Part shown: piece by piece, positions 19,173-28,477 of the stretch
How positions within the stretch are numbered: position 1 is the first letter of the stretch
How the letters are laid out: each line of letters starts with the position of its first letter
NCBI RefSeq assembly: GCF_010725725.1
Contig: NZ_AP022599.1
Location: forward strand, 4,154,001 to 4,218,000
DNA length: 64,000 bases
Reading direction: 5' to 3'
Source of the DNA: Mycolicibacterium pulveris
GTDB taxonomy: Bacteria; Actinomycetota; Actinomycetes; Mycobacteriales; Mycobacteriaceae
Program-made: the position numbers and the translations under genes
The notes under the pieces: model-generated
What the model saw: only the letters and a program-made list of their open reading frames with translations
Told to the model about the DNA's origin: nothing
Databases searched by the model: none

Positions 19173-21932
19173 GTGGCCGACAATGACCATTCCCAAGCCC
19201 CGACTGAAGACCTTTCAGAACACGCACCGCCGACCGAGGACTCTCAGCCCGACAAGCTGAGCGTCGATTCGCTCGCGCAGGAGCTGGGCACCACCAGCGA
19301 GCGGGTGCTCGAGGCGTTGACCGAACTCGACGGCAGGGCCCGCGACCCGCAGTCTCCCGTCGAGGAGGACGAAGCCCAGCGGGTGCGCGATGCGCTCGCC
19401 CAACCGCCTGGCGTCGCCGAGCAGCCCGCCGAGCAGCGCGAGCCAGAGACCGATTCAGGTGATTCAGGTGACGGCGCCGCCACGCCCGAGCCCGCCGACT
19501 ACCTTCCCCTGTTCGTCGCGCCCCAGCCTGTCACCGTCGAGTACAGCTCCGACGACGAGGACGAGGACGGCGACGACGGGACGGACTCCGACGACGACCA
19601 GTTCGAGCGGCCGTCGGGTCGGCGCAGGCGCCGTGGCCGCCGCGGGCGGGGCCGTGGTCGCGGCGAGCAGAGCGGTGACGACGACTCCGACGACACCGAC
19701 AGCCAGGGCAGCGACTCCGACGACGACTCCGACGACTCCGACGATGACTCCGGTGACGACGACAGCACCGGCACCGAGGGCGCCACCCGGCGTCGTCGCC
19801 GCCGCCGTCGTCGCAAGTCCGGCTCCGGTGACGACACCGACACGGCCCTGTCGCCCGACGATCCACCCAACACCGTCGTGCACGAACGCGAGCCGCGGAA
19901 GACCAGCAAGACCTCGGGGTCCAGCGGTGACGGCGAAATCCAGGGCATCAACGGGTCGACCCGGCTGGAGGCCAAGCGGCAGCGCCGACGCGACGGCCGC
20001 GACGCAGGCAGGCGCAGGCCGCCGATCCTGAGCGAGGCCGAATTTTTGGCCCGCCGCGAATCCGTCGAACGGATGATGGTGGTGCGCGACAAGGTGCGCA
20101 CCGAACCGCCGCACGAGGGCTCCCGGTACACCCAGATCGCCGTGCTCGAGGACGGCGTCGTCGTCGAACACTTCGTCACCTCGGCCGCGTCGGCCTCGCT
20201 GGTCGGCAACATCTACCTCGGCATCGTGCAGAACGTGCTGCCGTCGATGGAGGCCGCGTTCGTCGACATCGGCCGCGGCCGAAACGGCGTCCTCTACGCC
20301 GGTGAAGTGAACTGGGAGGCCGCGGGCCTCGGCGGCGCCAACCGCAAGATCGAGCAGGCACTCAAGCCGGGCGACTACGTCGTCGTGCAGGTCAGCAAGG
20401 ATCCGGTGGGGCACAAGGGCGCCCGGCTGACCACCCAGGTGTCGCTGGCCGGGCGCTACCTGGTCTACGTGCCGGGCGCGTCGTCCACCGGGATCAGCCG
20501 CAAGCTGCCCGACACCGAACGGCAGCGGCTCAAGGAGATCCTGCGCGAGGTGGTGCCGCCGGATGCCGGCGTGATCATCCGCACCGCCTCGGAGGGCGTC
20601 AAGGAAGACGACATCCGCTCCGACGTCGAGCGGTTGCAGAAGCGCTGGACCGAGATCGAGGCCAAGGCCGCCGAGATCACCGAGAAGAAGGCCGGGGCGG
20701 CCGTCGCGCTCTACGAGGAGCCCGACGTGCTGGTCAAGGTCATCCGCGACCTGTTCAACGAGGACTTCACCGGGCTGATCGTCTCCGGCGACGAGGCGTG
20801 GAACACCATCACCGAGTACGTGAATGCTGTTGCGCCGGAGCTGCTTCCGCGGATGACGAAGTACGAGCCTCCGGTCTCCGCCGAGGGTGAGCCGGGACCG
20901 GACGTGTTCGCCGTCCACCGGATCGACGAACAGCTGCTCAAGGCGATGGACCGCAAGGTGTGGTTGCCGTCGGGCGGCACGCTGGTCATCGACCGCACCG
21001 AGGCGATGACCGTGATCGACGTCAACACCGGCAAGTTCACCGGCTCGGGCGGCAACCTCGAACAGACCGTCACCCGCAACAACCTCGAGGCCGCCGAGGA
21101 GATCGTGCGCCAGCTGCGGTTGCGCGACATCGGCGGCATCGTGGTCATCGACTTCATCGACATGGTGCTCGAGTCCAACCGCGACCTGGTGCTGCGGCGG
21201 CTGACCGAGGCGCTGGCCCGCGACCGCACCCGGCACCAGGTTTCCGAGGTCACCTCGCTGGGCCTGGTGCAGTTGACCCGGAAACGGCTGGGCACCGGGC
21301 TGATCGAGGCGTTCTCGACGTCGTGCCCGCACTGCGCCGGGCGGGGCATCATCCTGCACACCGATCCGATCGACTCGACGTCGGGGAACGGACGCAAGTC
21401 CGACGGCAACCGCCGGGGCAGGCGCGGTAAGCGGGGCGGCAAGTCCGACGACGTCGCGGTTGCCAAGGTGCCCGCTCATGCCGCCGAGCATCCGATGTTC
21501 AAGGCGATGGCCGCGTCGGCGTCCCGGCAGGAGGACGAGGCCGAGGACGACGAGAAGAAGCCCGCCGAGGAGGTCGCCGAGGCCGACACCGAAGGCATCC
21601 GGGAGGCGGTTTCCTCGTCGGCGGACGAAGACCTCGAAGACGACGACTCGTATGAGCCCGACGAGGACGAGGACGACGAGCCCGACGAGGACGAGATCGA
21701 GCTGGATGACGACGACGACGAGGACGACCTCGACGACGACATCGAGGTCATCGACGACGACTCCGACTCGGACGAGGATGAGGACGACGACTCGGACGAG
21801 GACGACGACTCAGACGAGGACGAGGACGACGAGGACGCTGCGGTGGCCTCCGTGGCGCTGACCCGGCCGGGCGGCCGACACCGTCGCCGCGCCGCCGCGC
21901 GACCTGCGGGCCCACCCAGCCACAGCCGCTGA
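19173..21932 (+). CDS. rne: Ribonuclease E/G
   Basis: RNase E is the main endoribonuclease for mRNA decay and rRNA maturation. The 919-residue protein has a catalytic core (about 300-740) with an S1 domain, the metal-binding DFIDM segment near 660, and the zinc-link CPHC near 717-720. As in other mycobacteria, long disordered extensions flank the core. Here blocks of Asp/Glu/Ser alternate with pure Arg or Arg-Gly blocks on the N-terminal side, and a run of more than 90 mostly acidic residues occurs on the C-terminal side. GTG 19173 follows GAGGAGAC; the longer frame begins inside the leader and was not used. Confidence 0.97.
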   Translation: MADNDHSQAPTEDLSEHAPPTEDSQPDKLSVDSLAQELGTTSERVLEALTELDGRARDPQSPVEEDEAQRVRDALAQPPGVAEQPAEQREPETDSGDSGDGAATPEPADYLPLFVAPQPVTVEYSSDDEDEDGDDGTDSDDDQFERPSGRRRRRGRRGRGRGRGEQSGDDDSDDTDSQGSDSDDDSDDSDDDSGDDDSTGTEGATRRRRRRRRRKSGSGDDTDTALSPDDPPNTVVHEREPRKTSKTSGSSGDGEIQGINGSTRLEAKRQRRRDGRDAGRRRPPILSEAEFLARRESVERMMVVRDKVRTEPPHEGSRYTQIAVLEDGVVVEHFVTSAASASLVGNIYLGIVQNVLPSMEAAFVDIGRGRNGVLYAGEVNWEAAGLGGANRKIEQALKPGDYVVVQVSKDPVGHKGARLTTQVSLAGRYLVYVPGASSTGISRKLPDTERQRLKEILREVVPPDAGVIIRTASEGVKEDDIRSDVERLQKRWTEIEAKAAEITEKKAGAAVALYEEPDVLVKVIRDLFNEDFTGLIVSGDEAWNTITEYVNAVAPELLPRMTKYEPPVSAEGEPGPDVFAVHRIDEQLLKAMDRKVWLPSGGTLVIDRTEAMTVIDVNTGKFTGSGGNLEQTVTRNNLEAAEEIVRQLRLRDIGGIVVIDFIDMVLESNRDLVLRRLTEALARDRTRHQVSEVTSLGLVQLTRKRLGTGLIEAFSTSCPHCAGRGIILHTDPIDSTSGNGRKSDGNRRGRRGKRGGKSDDVAVAKVPAHAAEHPMFKAMAASASRQEDEAEDDEKKPAEEVAEADTEGIREAVSSSADEDLEDDDSYEPDEDEDDEPDEDEIELDDDDDEDDLDDDIEVIDDDSDSDEDEDDDSDEDDDSDEDEDDEDAAVASVALTRPGGRHRRRAAARPAGPPSHSR

Positions 21933-21968
21933 TCAGCCTCGGAGCCCGGCGCCGTGACCTGCGGTGAT

Positions 21969-21998
21969 TTGACCCTCACGGTCCGGCTCAAGTAGCCT
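21969..21998 (+). promoter_or_regulatory. SigA-type promoter for rplU-rpmA
   Basis: TTGACC (21969-21974) and TAGCCT (21993-21998) are separated by 18 bp, a good match to the principal mycobacterial promoter. Transcription would start near 22005, giving a leader of about 100 nt for the ribosomal protein genes. Confidence 0.65.
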
Positions 21999-22107
21999 TG
22001 AGCAGTTGTCGCCAGGCTGTGGCCGGCGATCGTGGAAGACCCGGAAACCCAGACCCGCGCAGTCGCGAGCAGCGCTGTGTCAGAAACGACGTAGGAGCAC
22101 GAGCACG

Positions 22108-22431
22108 ATGGCAGCCGAGAAGGCCACGTACGCAATCGTCAAGACGGGCGGCAAGCAATATAAAGTCGCCGTCGGTGACGTGGTCAAGGTCGAGAAGCTC
22201 GACAGCGAACCCGGCTCCAAGGTGTCGCTGCCCGTGGCCCTCGTCGTCGACGGCGCGAAGGTCACCACCGACGCCAAGGCCCTGGAGAAGGTCGCCGTCA
22301 CCGGCGAGGTGCTCGAGCACCGCAAGGGCCCCAAGATCCGCATCCACAAGTTCAAGAACAAGACCGGCTACCACAAGCGTCAGGGTCATCGTCAGCAGCT
22401 GACGGTCCTGAAGGTCACCGGCATCAAGTAA
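22108..22431 (+). CDS. rplU: 50S ribosomal protein L21
   Basis: L21 binds 23S rRNA in the large subunit. The 107-residue protein begins with the typical [13 protein letters not shown] segment and ends with the conserved [14 protein letters not shown] region. It is followed after 12 bp by rpmA, the universal L21-L27-obgE arrangement. The ATG at 22108 follows GTAGGAGCACGAG. Confidence 0.98.
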   Translation: MAAEKATYAIVKTGGKQYKVAVGDVVKVEKLDSEPGSKVSLPVALVVDGAKVTTDAKALEKVAVTGEVLEHRKGPKIRIHKFKNKTGYHKRQGHRQQLTVLKVTGIK

Positions 22432-22443
22432 AGGGCTTTCGAC

Positions 22444-22707
22444 ATGGCACACAAGAAGGGCGCATCCAGCTCACGCAACGGTCGCGACTCCGCAGCACAG
22501 CGGCTCGGCGTCAAGCGATTCGGCGGCCAGATCGTCAAGGCCGGCGAGATCCTGGTCCGCCAGCGGGGTACTCACTTCCACCCCGGCACTAACGTCGGGC
22601 GCGGCGGCGACGACACGCTGTTCGCCACGGCTCCCGGTGCCGTCGAGTTCGGCACCAAGCGCGGCCGCAAGACCGTCAGCGTCGTGCGACCGTCCGCGGA
22701 GGCCTAA
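22444..22707 (+). CDS. rpmA: 50S ribosomal protein L27
   Basis: L27 sits near the peptidyl transferase centre. The 87-residue protein begins [16 protein letters not shown] and carries the conserved QRGTHFHPG motif. It does not have the cleavable N-terminal extension found in Firmicutes. It lies between rplU and obgE in the standard order. Confidence 0.98.
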   Translation: MAHKKGASSSRNGRDSAAQRLGVKRFGGQIVKAGEILVRQRGTHFHPGTNVGRGGDDTLFATAPGAVEFGTKRGRKTVSVVRPSAEA

Positions 22708-22722
22708 CTCCGCCGTCGAAAC

Positions 22723-22765
22723 CGACGTTTAGGCGTTAGGCACTCGCACTTTCGCGCCCAAACGT
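22723..22765. repeat. Dispersed repeat copy 1 with hairpin, between rpmA and obgE
   Basis: ACGTTTAGGCG (22725-22735) and CGCCCAAACGT (22755-22765) form an 11-bp stem with one mismatch. The first 35 bases (22723-22757) match a second copy at 26257-26291 at 27 of 35 positions with no gaps: CGACGTTT-N-GGCG-N6-ACTCGCACTTTC-N-CGC. It may end the ribosomal transcript or act as a processing site. Confidence 0.6.
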
Positions 22766-22793
22766 CCCTTTCGGCGAAGGAGAGGAGTATCCG

Positions 22794-24239
22794 ATGGCCC
22801 GGTTTGTCGACCGCGTGGTGATTCACGCGCGGGCCGGCAACGGCGGCAACGGCTGCGCCTCCGTCCATCGCGAGAAATTCAAACCGCTCGGCGGTCCCGA
22901 CGGCGGCAACGGCGGGCGCGGCGGCAGCGTCGTGCTGGTCGTCGACCCGCAGGTGCACACGCTGCTGGACTTTCACTTCCATCCGCACGTCGTCGCGCCC
23001 TCGGGCAAGCCGGGCGCGGGCGGTCACCGCGACGGCGCCGCGGGCGCCGACCTGGAGGTCAAGGTGCCCGACGGCACCGTCGTGCTCGACGAGAACGGCA
23101 GGGTGCTCGCCGACCTGGTCGGGGCCGGTACCCGCTTCGTCGCCGCCGCAGGCGGCCGCGGCGGGCTGGGCAACGCCGCGCTGGCCTCGCGGGCCCGCAA
23201 GGCACCCGGCTTCGCGCTGCTCGGCGAGAAGGGCGAGGCCCGCGACCTAACGCTGGAACTCAAGACCGTCGCCGACGTCGGGTTGGTCGGGTTTCCGTCC
23301 GCAGGCAAGTCGTCGCTGGTGTCGGTCATCTCGGCGGCCAAACCCAAGATCGCCGACTACCCGTTTACCACGCTGGCGCCCAACCTCGGCGTGGTGTCCG
23401 CCGGCGAGCACACCTTCACCGTCGCCGACGTGCCCGGCCTCATCCCCGGCGCATCCGAGGGCCGCGGCCTGGGCCTGGACTTCCTGCGCCACATCGAGCG
23501 CTGTGCGGTGCTGGTGCACGTGGTGGACTGCGCGACGCTGGAACCCGGCCGCGACCCGATCTCCGACATCGAGGCGCTCGAAGCCGAACTCGCCGCCTAC
23601 CAGCCGACGTTGCGGGGCGACTCGACGCTCGGCGATCTGGCCGAACGTCCGAGAGCGGTGGTGCTCAACAAGATCGACGTCCCGGAAGCGCGGGAGCTGG
23701 CCGAGTTCGTCCGCGACGAGATCGCCGAGCGGTTCGGCTGGCCCACCTTCGCGGTCTCCACCGCAACCCAAGAGGGATTGCGGCCGTTGATCTTTGCCCT
23801 GGCCGAGATGGTGGCTGAATACCGCAAGGCGCGCCCGCCCGCCGTGGCGCGTCGACCCGTCATCCGGCCCGTGCCGGTGGACGACACCGGGTTCACCATC
23901 GAGCCCGACGGCCACGGCGGATTCATTGTCCGCGGTGTGCGGCCCGAAAGATGGGTCAATCAAACGAATTTCGACAATGACGAGGCGGTCGGATACCTGG
24001 CCGACCGGTTGGCGCGGCTTGGCGTCGAGGAGGAGCTGCTTCGGCTCGGCGCACGGCCCGGCTGCGCGGTGACCATCGGCGACGTGACCTTCGACTGGGA
24101 ACCGCAGACTCCCGCCGGTGTCGATGTTCCGTTGTCCGGGCGTGGCACCGACGCGCGGCTGGAGCAGACCGAGCGGGTCTCGGCGGCCGAACGCAAGGCG
24201 GCCCGCCGCGAACGCCGCCGCGGAAGCGGGGAGTCGTGA
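22794..24239 (+). CDS. obgE: GTPase Obg (CgtA), ribosome assembly
   Basis: Obg is an essential GTPase in late 50S assembly and stress signalling. The 481-residue protein has the glycine-rich Obg fold (residues 1-155, with [16 protein letters not shown]), the G domain with GFPSAGKSS (from about 166), [12 protein letters not shown], and a C-terminal OCT domain followed by a basic tail. ATG 22794 has an excellent ribosome binding site (AAGGAGAGGAG). The stop overlaps the proB GTG, so both are coupled. Confidence 0.97.
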   Translation: MARFVDRVVIHARAGNGGNGCASVHREKFKPLGGPDGGNGGRGGSVVLVVDPQVHTLLDFHFHPHVVAPSGKPGAGGHRDGAAGADLEVKVPDGTVVLDENGRVLADLVGAGTRFVAAAGGRGGLGNAALASRARKAPGFALLGEKGEARDLTLELKTVADVGLVGFPSAGKSSLVSVISAAKPKIADYPFTTLAPNLGVVSAGEHTFTVADVPGLIPGASEGRGLGLDFLRHIERCAVLVHVVDCATLEPGRDPISDIEALEAELAAYQPTLRGDSTLGDLAERPRAVVLNKIDVPEARELAEFVRDEIAERFGWPTFAVSTATQEGLRPLIFALAEMVAEYRKARPPAVARRPVIRPVPVDDTGFTIEPDGHGGFIVRGVRPERWVNQTNFDNDEAVGYLADRLARLGVEEELLRLGARPGCAVTIGDVTFDWEPQTPAGVDVPLSGRGTDARLEQTERVSAAERKAARRERRRGSGES

Positions 24240-25336
24240 GCGCGCACCGCGACGCGATCCGCACCGCCCGCAGCGTCGTCGTCAAGATCGGCACCACCGC
24301 GCTGACCACACCGTCGGGGGTGTTCGACCCCAGCCGGCTGGCGACGCTGGCCGAGGCGATCGAGGCCCGCATGAAGGCCGGCTCGGACGTGGTGATCGTC
24401 TCCTCCGGCGCGATCGCCGCCGGCATCGAGCCGCTCAAGTTGTCCAAGCGGCCCACCGATCTGGCCACCAAGCAGGCCGCCGCCAGTGTCGGGCAGGTGG
24501 CGCTGGTCAACGCGTGGAGCACGGCGTTCGCCCGCTACCAGCGCACCGTCGGCCAGGTGCTGCTGACCGCGCACGACATCTCGATGCGCGTGCAGCACAC
24601 CAACGCCCAACGCACGCTGGACCGGTTGCGGGCGCTGCACGCCGTGGCGATCGTCAACGAGAACGACACGGTGGCCACCAACGAGATCCGGTTCGGCGAC
24701 AACGACCGGTTGTCGGCGCTGGTGGCTCATCTGGTCGGCGCCGACGCGCTGGTGCTGCTGTCCGACATCGACGGCCTCTACGACGCGGATCCGCGCAAGG
24801 GCCAGGCGCGCTTCATCCCGGAGGTCTCCGGTCCCGAGGACCTCGACGGTGTGGTGGCCGGCCGCGGCTCTCACCTGGGCACCGGCGGGATGGCGTCGAA
24901 GCTGTCGTCGGCGCTGCTGGCCGCGGACGCCGGTGTTCCGGTGCTGCTGGCCGCGGCGTCGGACGCCGCGACCGCGCTGGCCGACGCGTCGGTCGGCACG
25001 GTCTTCGCCGCCCGGCCCCAACGGATGTCGGCGCGCAAGTTCTGGGTGCGCTACGCCGCCGAGGCGTCGGGATCGCTGACGCTGGACGACGGCGCCGTGC
25101 GGGCGGTGGTGCGGCAACGCCGGTCGCTGCTGCCTGCCGGCATCACAGCGCTGTCCGGGCGCTTCTACGGCGGCGACGTCGTCGAGTTGCGGGCGCAGGA
25201 CACCACGATGATCGCGCGCGGAGTGGTGGCCTACGACCACACCGAGCTGGAGACCATGCTGGGCCGGTCGACGTCGGACCTGCCCGCCGACATGCGCAGG
25301 CCCGCGGTGCACGCCGACGATCTGGTCGCCGTCTAG
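24236..25336 (+). CDS. proB: Glutamate 5-kinase
   Basis: ProB phosphorylates glutamate in the first step of proline synthesis. The 366-residue protein has the amino acid kinase domain ([11 protein letters not shown] at the start, [28 protein letters not shown]) and a C-terminal PUA domain (from about 280). GTG 24236 overlaps the obgE stop. The partner gene proA is 9.5 kb downstream, and the interval is larger and differently filled than in M. tuberculosis. Confidence 0.97.
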   Translation: MSAHRDAIRTARSVVVKIGTTALTTPSGVFDPSRLATLAEAIEARMKAGSDVVIVSSGAIAAGIEPLKLSKRPTDLATKQAAASVGQVALVNAWSTAFARYQRTVGQVLLTAHDISMRVQHTNAQRTLDRLRALHAVAIVNENDTVATNEIRFGDNDRLSALVAHLVGADALVLLSDIDGLYDADPRKGQARFIPEVSGPEDLDGVVAGRGSHLGTGGMASKLSSALLAADAGVPVLLAAASDAATALADASVGTVFAARPQRMSARKFWVRYAAEASGSLTLDDGAVRAVVRQRRSLLPAGITALSGRFYGGDVVELRAQDTTMIARGVVAYDHTELETMLGRSTSDLPADMRRPAVHADDLVAV

Positions 25337-25351
25337 GCGATTTCGGCGCGG
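25337..25351. repeat. Possible half copy of the GATTTCGGCG palindromic repeat
   Basis: The 15-bp gap between the convergent proB and sirtuin genes reads GCGATTTCGGCGCGG, the same as the outer left arm of the palindromes at 31299-31351 and 32936-32984. The matching right arm is absent, so it is either a decayed copy or a chance match. Confidence 0.35.
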
Positions 25352-26194
25352 CTATGCCCCTACAGCGTCCGTTTGCGCGCCCAACTCACACACCAGCAGG
25401 GCCAACATCTCCGAGCAGCCGCTGTCGACCTTGACCGTGGCAAGCGCGTCGCCGCGCGTCGGCCCGCGGTTGATGATCGCGACCGGCATCCCGGCGGCCG
25501 CCGCGTGCCGGACGAACCGGTAACCGGAGTACACCGTCAGCGACGACCCCGCCACCAACAGCGCGTCGGCGGCGTCGACGACCGAATATGCCTCTGTCAC
25601 ACGCTCTTTGGGCACGTTCTCGCCGAAGTAGACGATGTCGGGCTTGAGCATGCCGCCGCATCGCCCGCAGTCGACGACGCGAAACGACGCGGTGTCGTCG
25701 ACCACCGCGTCGGCGTCCGGTGCCACGGCGATACCACCGACCGCCTTGGCGCGCTGCGCGAATCCCGGGTTGGCTTCCTCCAACAGGTCGGCGAGCGCCG
25801 CGCGCGACATGCGGTGGCCGCAGCCCAGGCAGATCACCTCGGCGTAGCTGCCGTGCAGGTCGACCACCGCGCGACTGCCCGCCTTGGTGTGCAACAGGTC
25901 GACGTTCTGGGTGATCAGCCCGCACACGACGCCGGCCCGCTCGAGCCGGGCCAGCGCGCGGTGACCGGCGTTGGGCGCGGTGGTGTCCATGTGCCGCCAG
26001 CCGAGGTGGTTGCGCGCCCAGTACCGCTGCCGAAACGCCGGGTCGGAGGTGAACTGCCGAATCGTCATCGGATTGCTCGGCGGCGAGTCCGGTCCGCGGT
26101 AGTCCGGGATACCCGAGTCGGTCGATATCCCCGCGCCGGTCAGCACGGCGACACGCCTGCCGCGCAGCACATCGATCAGTTCCGGGGCGTCCAC
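25352..26194 (-). CDS. NAD-dependent protein deacylase (sirtuin)
   Basis: Sirtuins remove acyl groups from lysines using NAD+. The 280-residue protein contains [15 protein letters not shown] (20-34), TQNVD (NAD site, Asn97 and Asp99), the catalytic His114 in DLHGS, and a zinc site of Cys122/Cys125 and Cys176/Cys179. It resembles the longer SIRT4-like bacterial class with an inserted segment between the two CxxC pairs. GTG 26194 is 7 nt downstream of TACCCT, so the mRNA is likely leaderless. It is convergent with proB. Confidence 0.93.
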   Translation of the reverse strand: MDAPELIDVLRGRRVAVLTGAGISTDSGIPDYRGPDSPPSNPMTIRQFTSDPAFRQRYWARNHLGWRHMDTTAPNAGHRALARLERAGVVCGLITQNVDLLHTKAGSRAVVDLHGSYAEVICLGCGHRMSRAALADLLEEANPGFAQRAKAVGGIAVAPDADAVVDDTASFRVVDCGRCGGMLKPDIVYFGENVPKERVTEAYSVVDAADALLVAGSSLTVYSGYRFVRHAAAAGMPVAIINRGPTRGDALATVKVDSGCSEMLALLVCELGAQTDAVGA

Positions 26195-26256
26195 GGTGTC
26201 GAGGGTACGGCTCAGCTCATCAGCGCCCCGGCCGTCACCCGGCCCGGCGTCGAGAT

Positions 26257-26291
26257 CGACGTTTTGGCGGGATTTACTCGCACTTTCCCGC
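26257..26291. repeat. Dispersed repeat copy 2, upstream of the sirtuin gene
   Basis: This 35-bp copy has the same pattern CGACGTTT-N-GGCG-N6-ACTCGCACTTTC-N-CGC as 22723-22757. It lies in the 109-bp gap between the cyclase stop and the sirtuin start. Its own potential stem (GGCGGGA with TCCCGC) differs from that of copy 1. Confidence 0.55.
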
Positions 26292-26303
26292 AGGCGGGAA
26301 GGA

Positions 26304-27842
26304 TCAGCCGTCGCGCCCGTGGGCGAGGCGGGCCACTCCGCGCAGGATCCACGGTGTGTGCCTGGCCATCGTGGCCACGGCGCGGTCCGAGCGGCGCATG
26401 CCGGTCCGTGGACCTGGAGTAGGTGCGGATATCAGCTGTGCCTCCATCGATTCGGTCCGCGCGCCGCGGCGATCCACCGCCAACAGTTGCCATGCGCCGG
26501 GCACGCCCCGCAACTCGACGGAGCCGCGATCGTCGAACTCGGTGCCCGAGCCGACGACGAGATCACATACGGTGCGCGAGACGAGGATCTCCCCGCTGCC
26601 CGCCTTGTCGACGATCCGCGCCGCGATGTGCACAGCGATGCCGCCGATGCCGGTTTCCAGCAGTTCGCACTCGCCGGTGTGGATTCCGGCGCGTATCTCG
26701 ATACCCAAGGTTTCCGCCTCGGCGCGTAAGGTCTCGGCGCACCGGATCGCAAGCGTCGGGCCCTCGAAGGTGATCAAGTGGCCGTCGCCCGTACTTTCCA
26801 CCACCGTGCCCCCGAACCGGTGTGCGACGTCAGCGGTGATCTCGTCGAATCGGTGCAGCACCGCACGCCACCGCTCGTCGCCCATCGCCGCGGCGTGTCG
26901 TGTCGATGCGACGATGTCGGTGAACAGCACGCTGCGCAGCGCACGACGCGCCGGAGAGGGCGCGGCATGGCTGCCGGTGAGGAACTCCTCGACCTCGGTC
27001 AGGATCGTGTCGGGATCGGCGAGCCAGGGCGCGTGGTTGTTGCCGTCGACTTCGAGCATTCGCGCACCGGGGATGTGGTCGGCGATGTAGCGGCCGCACT
27101 GCACCGGAACGACTTCTTCTCGGGCATGGATGACCAGGGTGGGTGCGGTGATGGCCGGCAGGACCGGCCGCGCGTCGATCCGGAACCCGGCTTCGAGGAC
27201 CGCGCGCGCCATCCCCGGGCTGGCGCTCATCCGTTCCACCATCGCGAGCAGGCGGACGGAGCGCACCGACGGCAGTAGAGCCTTGGCCGCCGCGCCGCTG
27301 CCCCATGCTGTGAGGACGGCGCGCCAAAAAGCCTGCAAGCCGGCGATCTGCTGCACCGAGGGTGTGTAGCGCTCATCGAGCTCGCCCAGCAAGCGGTCCC
27401 GCAGCTCGGCCGGATCGCGTTCCAAGTCAGCCCAGCCGTCGACGTAGGCGTACGCGAAGGTGCCGGTGAGAATCAGCGCCCGCGTTCGCTGCGGTCGTGT
27501 CGCCGCGAAGAGGATGGAGGCCGGGCCGCCCTCGCTCGTCCCGAAAAGCACGGCCCTTTGGAAGCCGACGGCGTCCATGACGGCCTCGATCTCGGACACC
27601 CGCTCCTCCAGCGTGCGGACTTTGGGCACCGGGTCCGACAGGCCCGCCCCGGCCTTGTCGAAGAGAAGGACGCGACAGAACGTGGCGAGGCGCTCGAAGA
27701 AGGCCACGAATTCGGGCACGGTCCAATACAGCTCGACGTGGCTGGCGAACGATCCGGCGAAGACCAGCTCGATAGGTCCGTCGCCGAAGACCTGATACGC
27801 CAGGTTGAGGTCGCCGCAGGATGCGTACGCCGTTTCCGGCAC
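26304..27842 (-). CDS. Alpha/beta hydrolase fused to class III adenylate/guanylate cyclase (LipJ-like)
   Basis: The 512-residue protein joins an alpha/beta-hydrolase domain (1 to about 290; GTSEGG with nucleophile Ser103; HAREEVVP; NNHAPW for the histidine) to a class III nucleotide cyclase catalytic domain (about 300-470; VLFTDIVAS with the metal Asp near 309, then STGDGHL near 354). The same fusion is known from M. tuberculosis Rv1900c (LipJ), which makes cAMP. A short C-terminal extension follows. Start GTG 27842 lies 6 nt from TACGCT, suggesting a leaderless mRNA. A ligand or ester sensed by the hydrolase domain might control cyclase output. Confidence 0.9.
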   Translation of the reverse strand: MPETAYASCGDLNLAYQVFGDGPIELVFAGSFASHVELYWTVPEFVAFFERLATFCRVLLFDKAGAGLSDPVPKVRTLEERVSEIEAVMDAVGFQRAVLFGTSEGGPASILFAATRPQRTRALILTGTFAYAYVDGWADLERDPAELRDRLLGELDERYTPSVQQIAGLQAFWRAVLTAWGSGAAAKALLPSVRSVRLLAMVERMSASPGMARAVLEAGFRIDARPVLPAITAPTLVIHAREEVVPVQCGRYIADHIPGARMLEVDGNNHAPWLADPDTILTEVEEFLTGSHAAPSPARRALRSVLFTDIVASTRHAAAMGDERWRAVLHRFDEITADVAHRFGGTVVESTGDGHLITFEGPTLAIRCAETLRAEAETLGIEIRAGIHTGECELLETGIGGIAVHIAARIVDKAGSGEILVSRTVCDLVVGSGTEFDDRGSVELRGVPGAWQLLAVDRRGARTESMEAQLISAPTPGPRTGMRRSDRAVATMARHTPWILRGVARLAHGRDG

Positions 27843-27894
27843 GTTTGAAGCGTACTGCTGCCCGACATCAGCCGTAGCGTCTCGCCTTTTCCCG

Positions 27895-28434
27895 TCAGCC
27901 CAGGCAATCGGCCGCGGAAATGATGTCGGCGCTCATGTTGCTGCGCATCATGGTCAGCGCCGCATCGCTGAGTTCCGGATCGATGTGCGCGACCGCGTCG
28001 GGCGGGACCACTACGGGAAAGTGCCGGACGTAGGCATCCAACGCGGTGTAGAGGATGCACTGTTCGGTCACCTGGCCGGTGAGGATCACCCGCTCCGGCT
28101 TGAGTTGGTTGAGCAGGTACGCCAGCGAGGTGGCGTAGAAGGCGCTGTGGCGCACCTTGGTCATCAACCGGCAGCCCTTGTGGGGCACGATCGGTTTCAC
28201 CAACTCCGGTCGTTCACCATCGAGCGCGGCACTCACGATGTCGTCGAATTGTGCGCTGAAATCGCCGTAGTTGTCGTTGACATAGATCAGCTCGACGTCG
28301 TCGCGTTCGCGGGCCTCGGCGACCAGCTGCGCCAGCGGATCGATGATCTCGGCGACGTGGGGGGCCAGCTTCTCGGCATCGGGATGCCGGTAGGTGTTCA
28401 TCATGTCGATGACCAGCACAGCGGTGTCACTCAT
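27895..28434 (-). CDS. Isochorismatase-family cysteine hydrolase (nicotinamidase-like)
   Basis: The 179-residue product has the cysteine-hydrolase triad of this family: Asp10 (VLVIDMMN), Lys93 (TKVRHSAF) and Cys126 (VTEQC). Members hydrolyse nicotinamide, isochorismate, N-carbamoyl compounds or ureidoacrylate, and the sequence alone does not decide. The ATG at 28434 gives the standard N-terminus. It is divergent from nadE with only 43 bp between starts, which favours a role in NAD metabolism, such as nicotinamide to nicotinate. That is inference. Confidence 0.83.
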   Translation of the reverse strand: MSDTAVLVIDMMNTYRHPDAEKLAPHVAEIIDPLAQLVAEARERDDVELIYVNDNYGDFSAQFDDIVSAALDGERPELVKPIVPHKGCRLMTKVRHSAFYATSLAYLLNQLKPERVILTGQVTEQCILYTALDAYVRHFPVVVPPDAVAHIDPELSDAALTMMRSNMSADIISAADCLG

Positions 28435-28477
28435 GGGCTTCTGCATACCCCGTTCTGCTTTCGGGCAACAATGAGGC

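Noticed and set aside
19464..21491. 675-codon open frame on the minus strand opposite rne
   Set aside because: It mirrors the biased codon use and acidic repeats of rne, has no start context and no family features.
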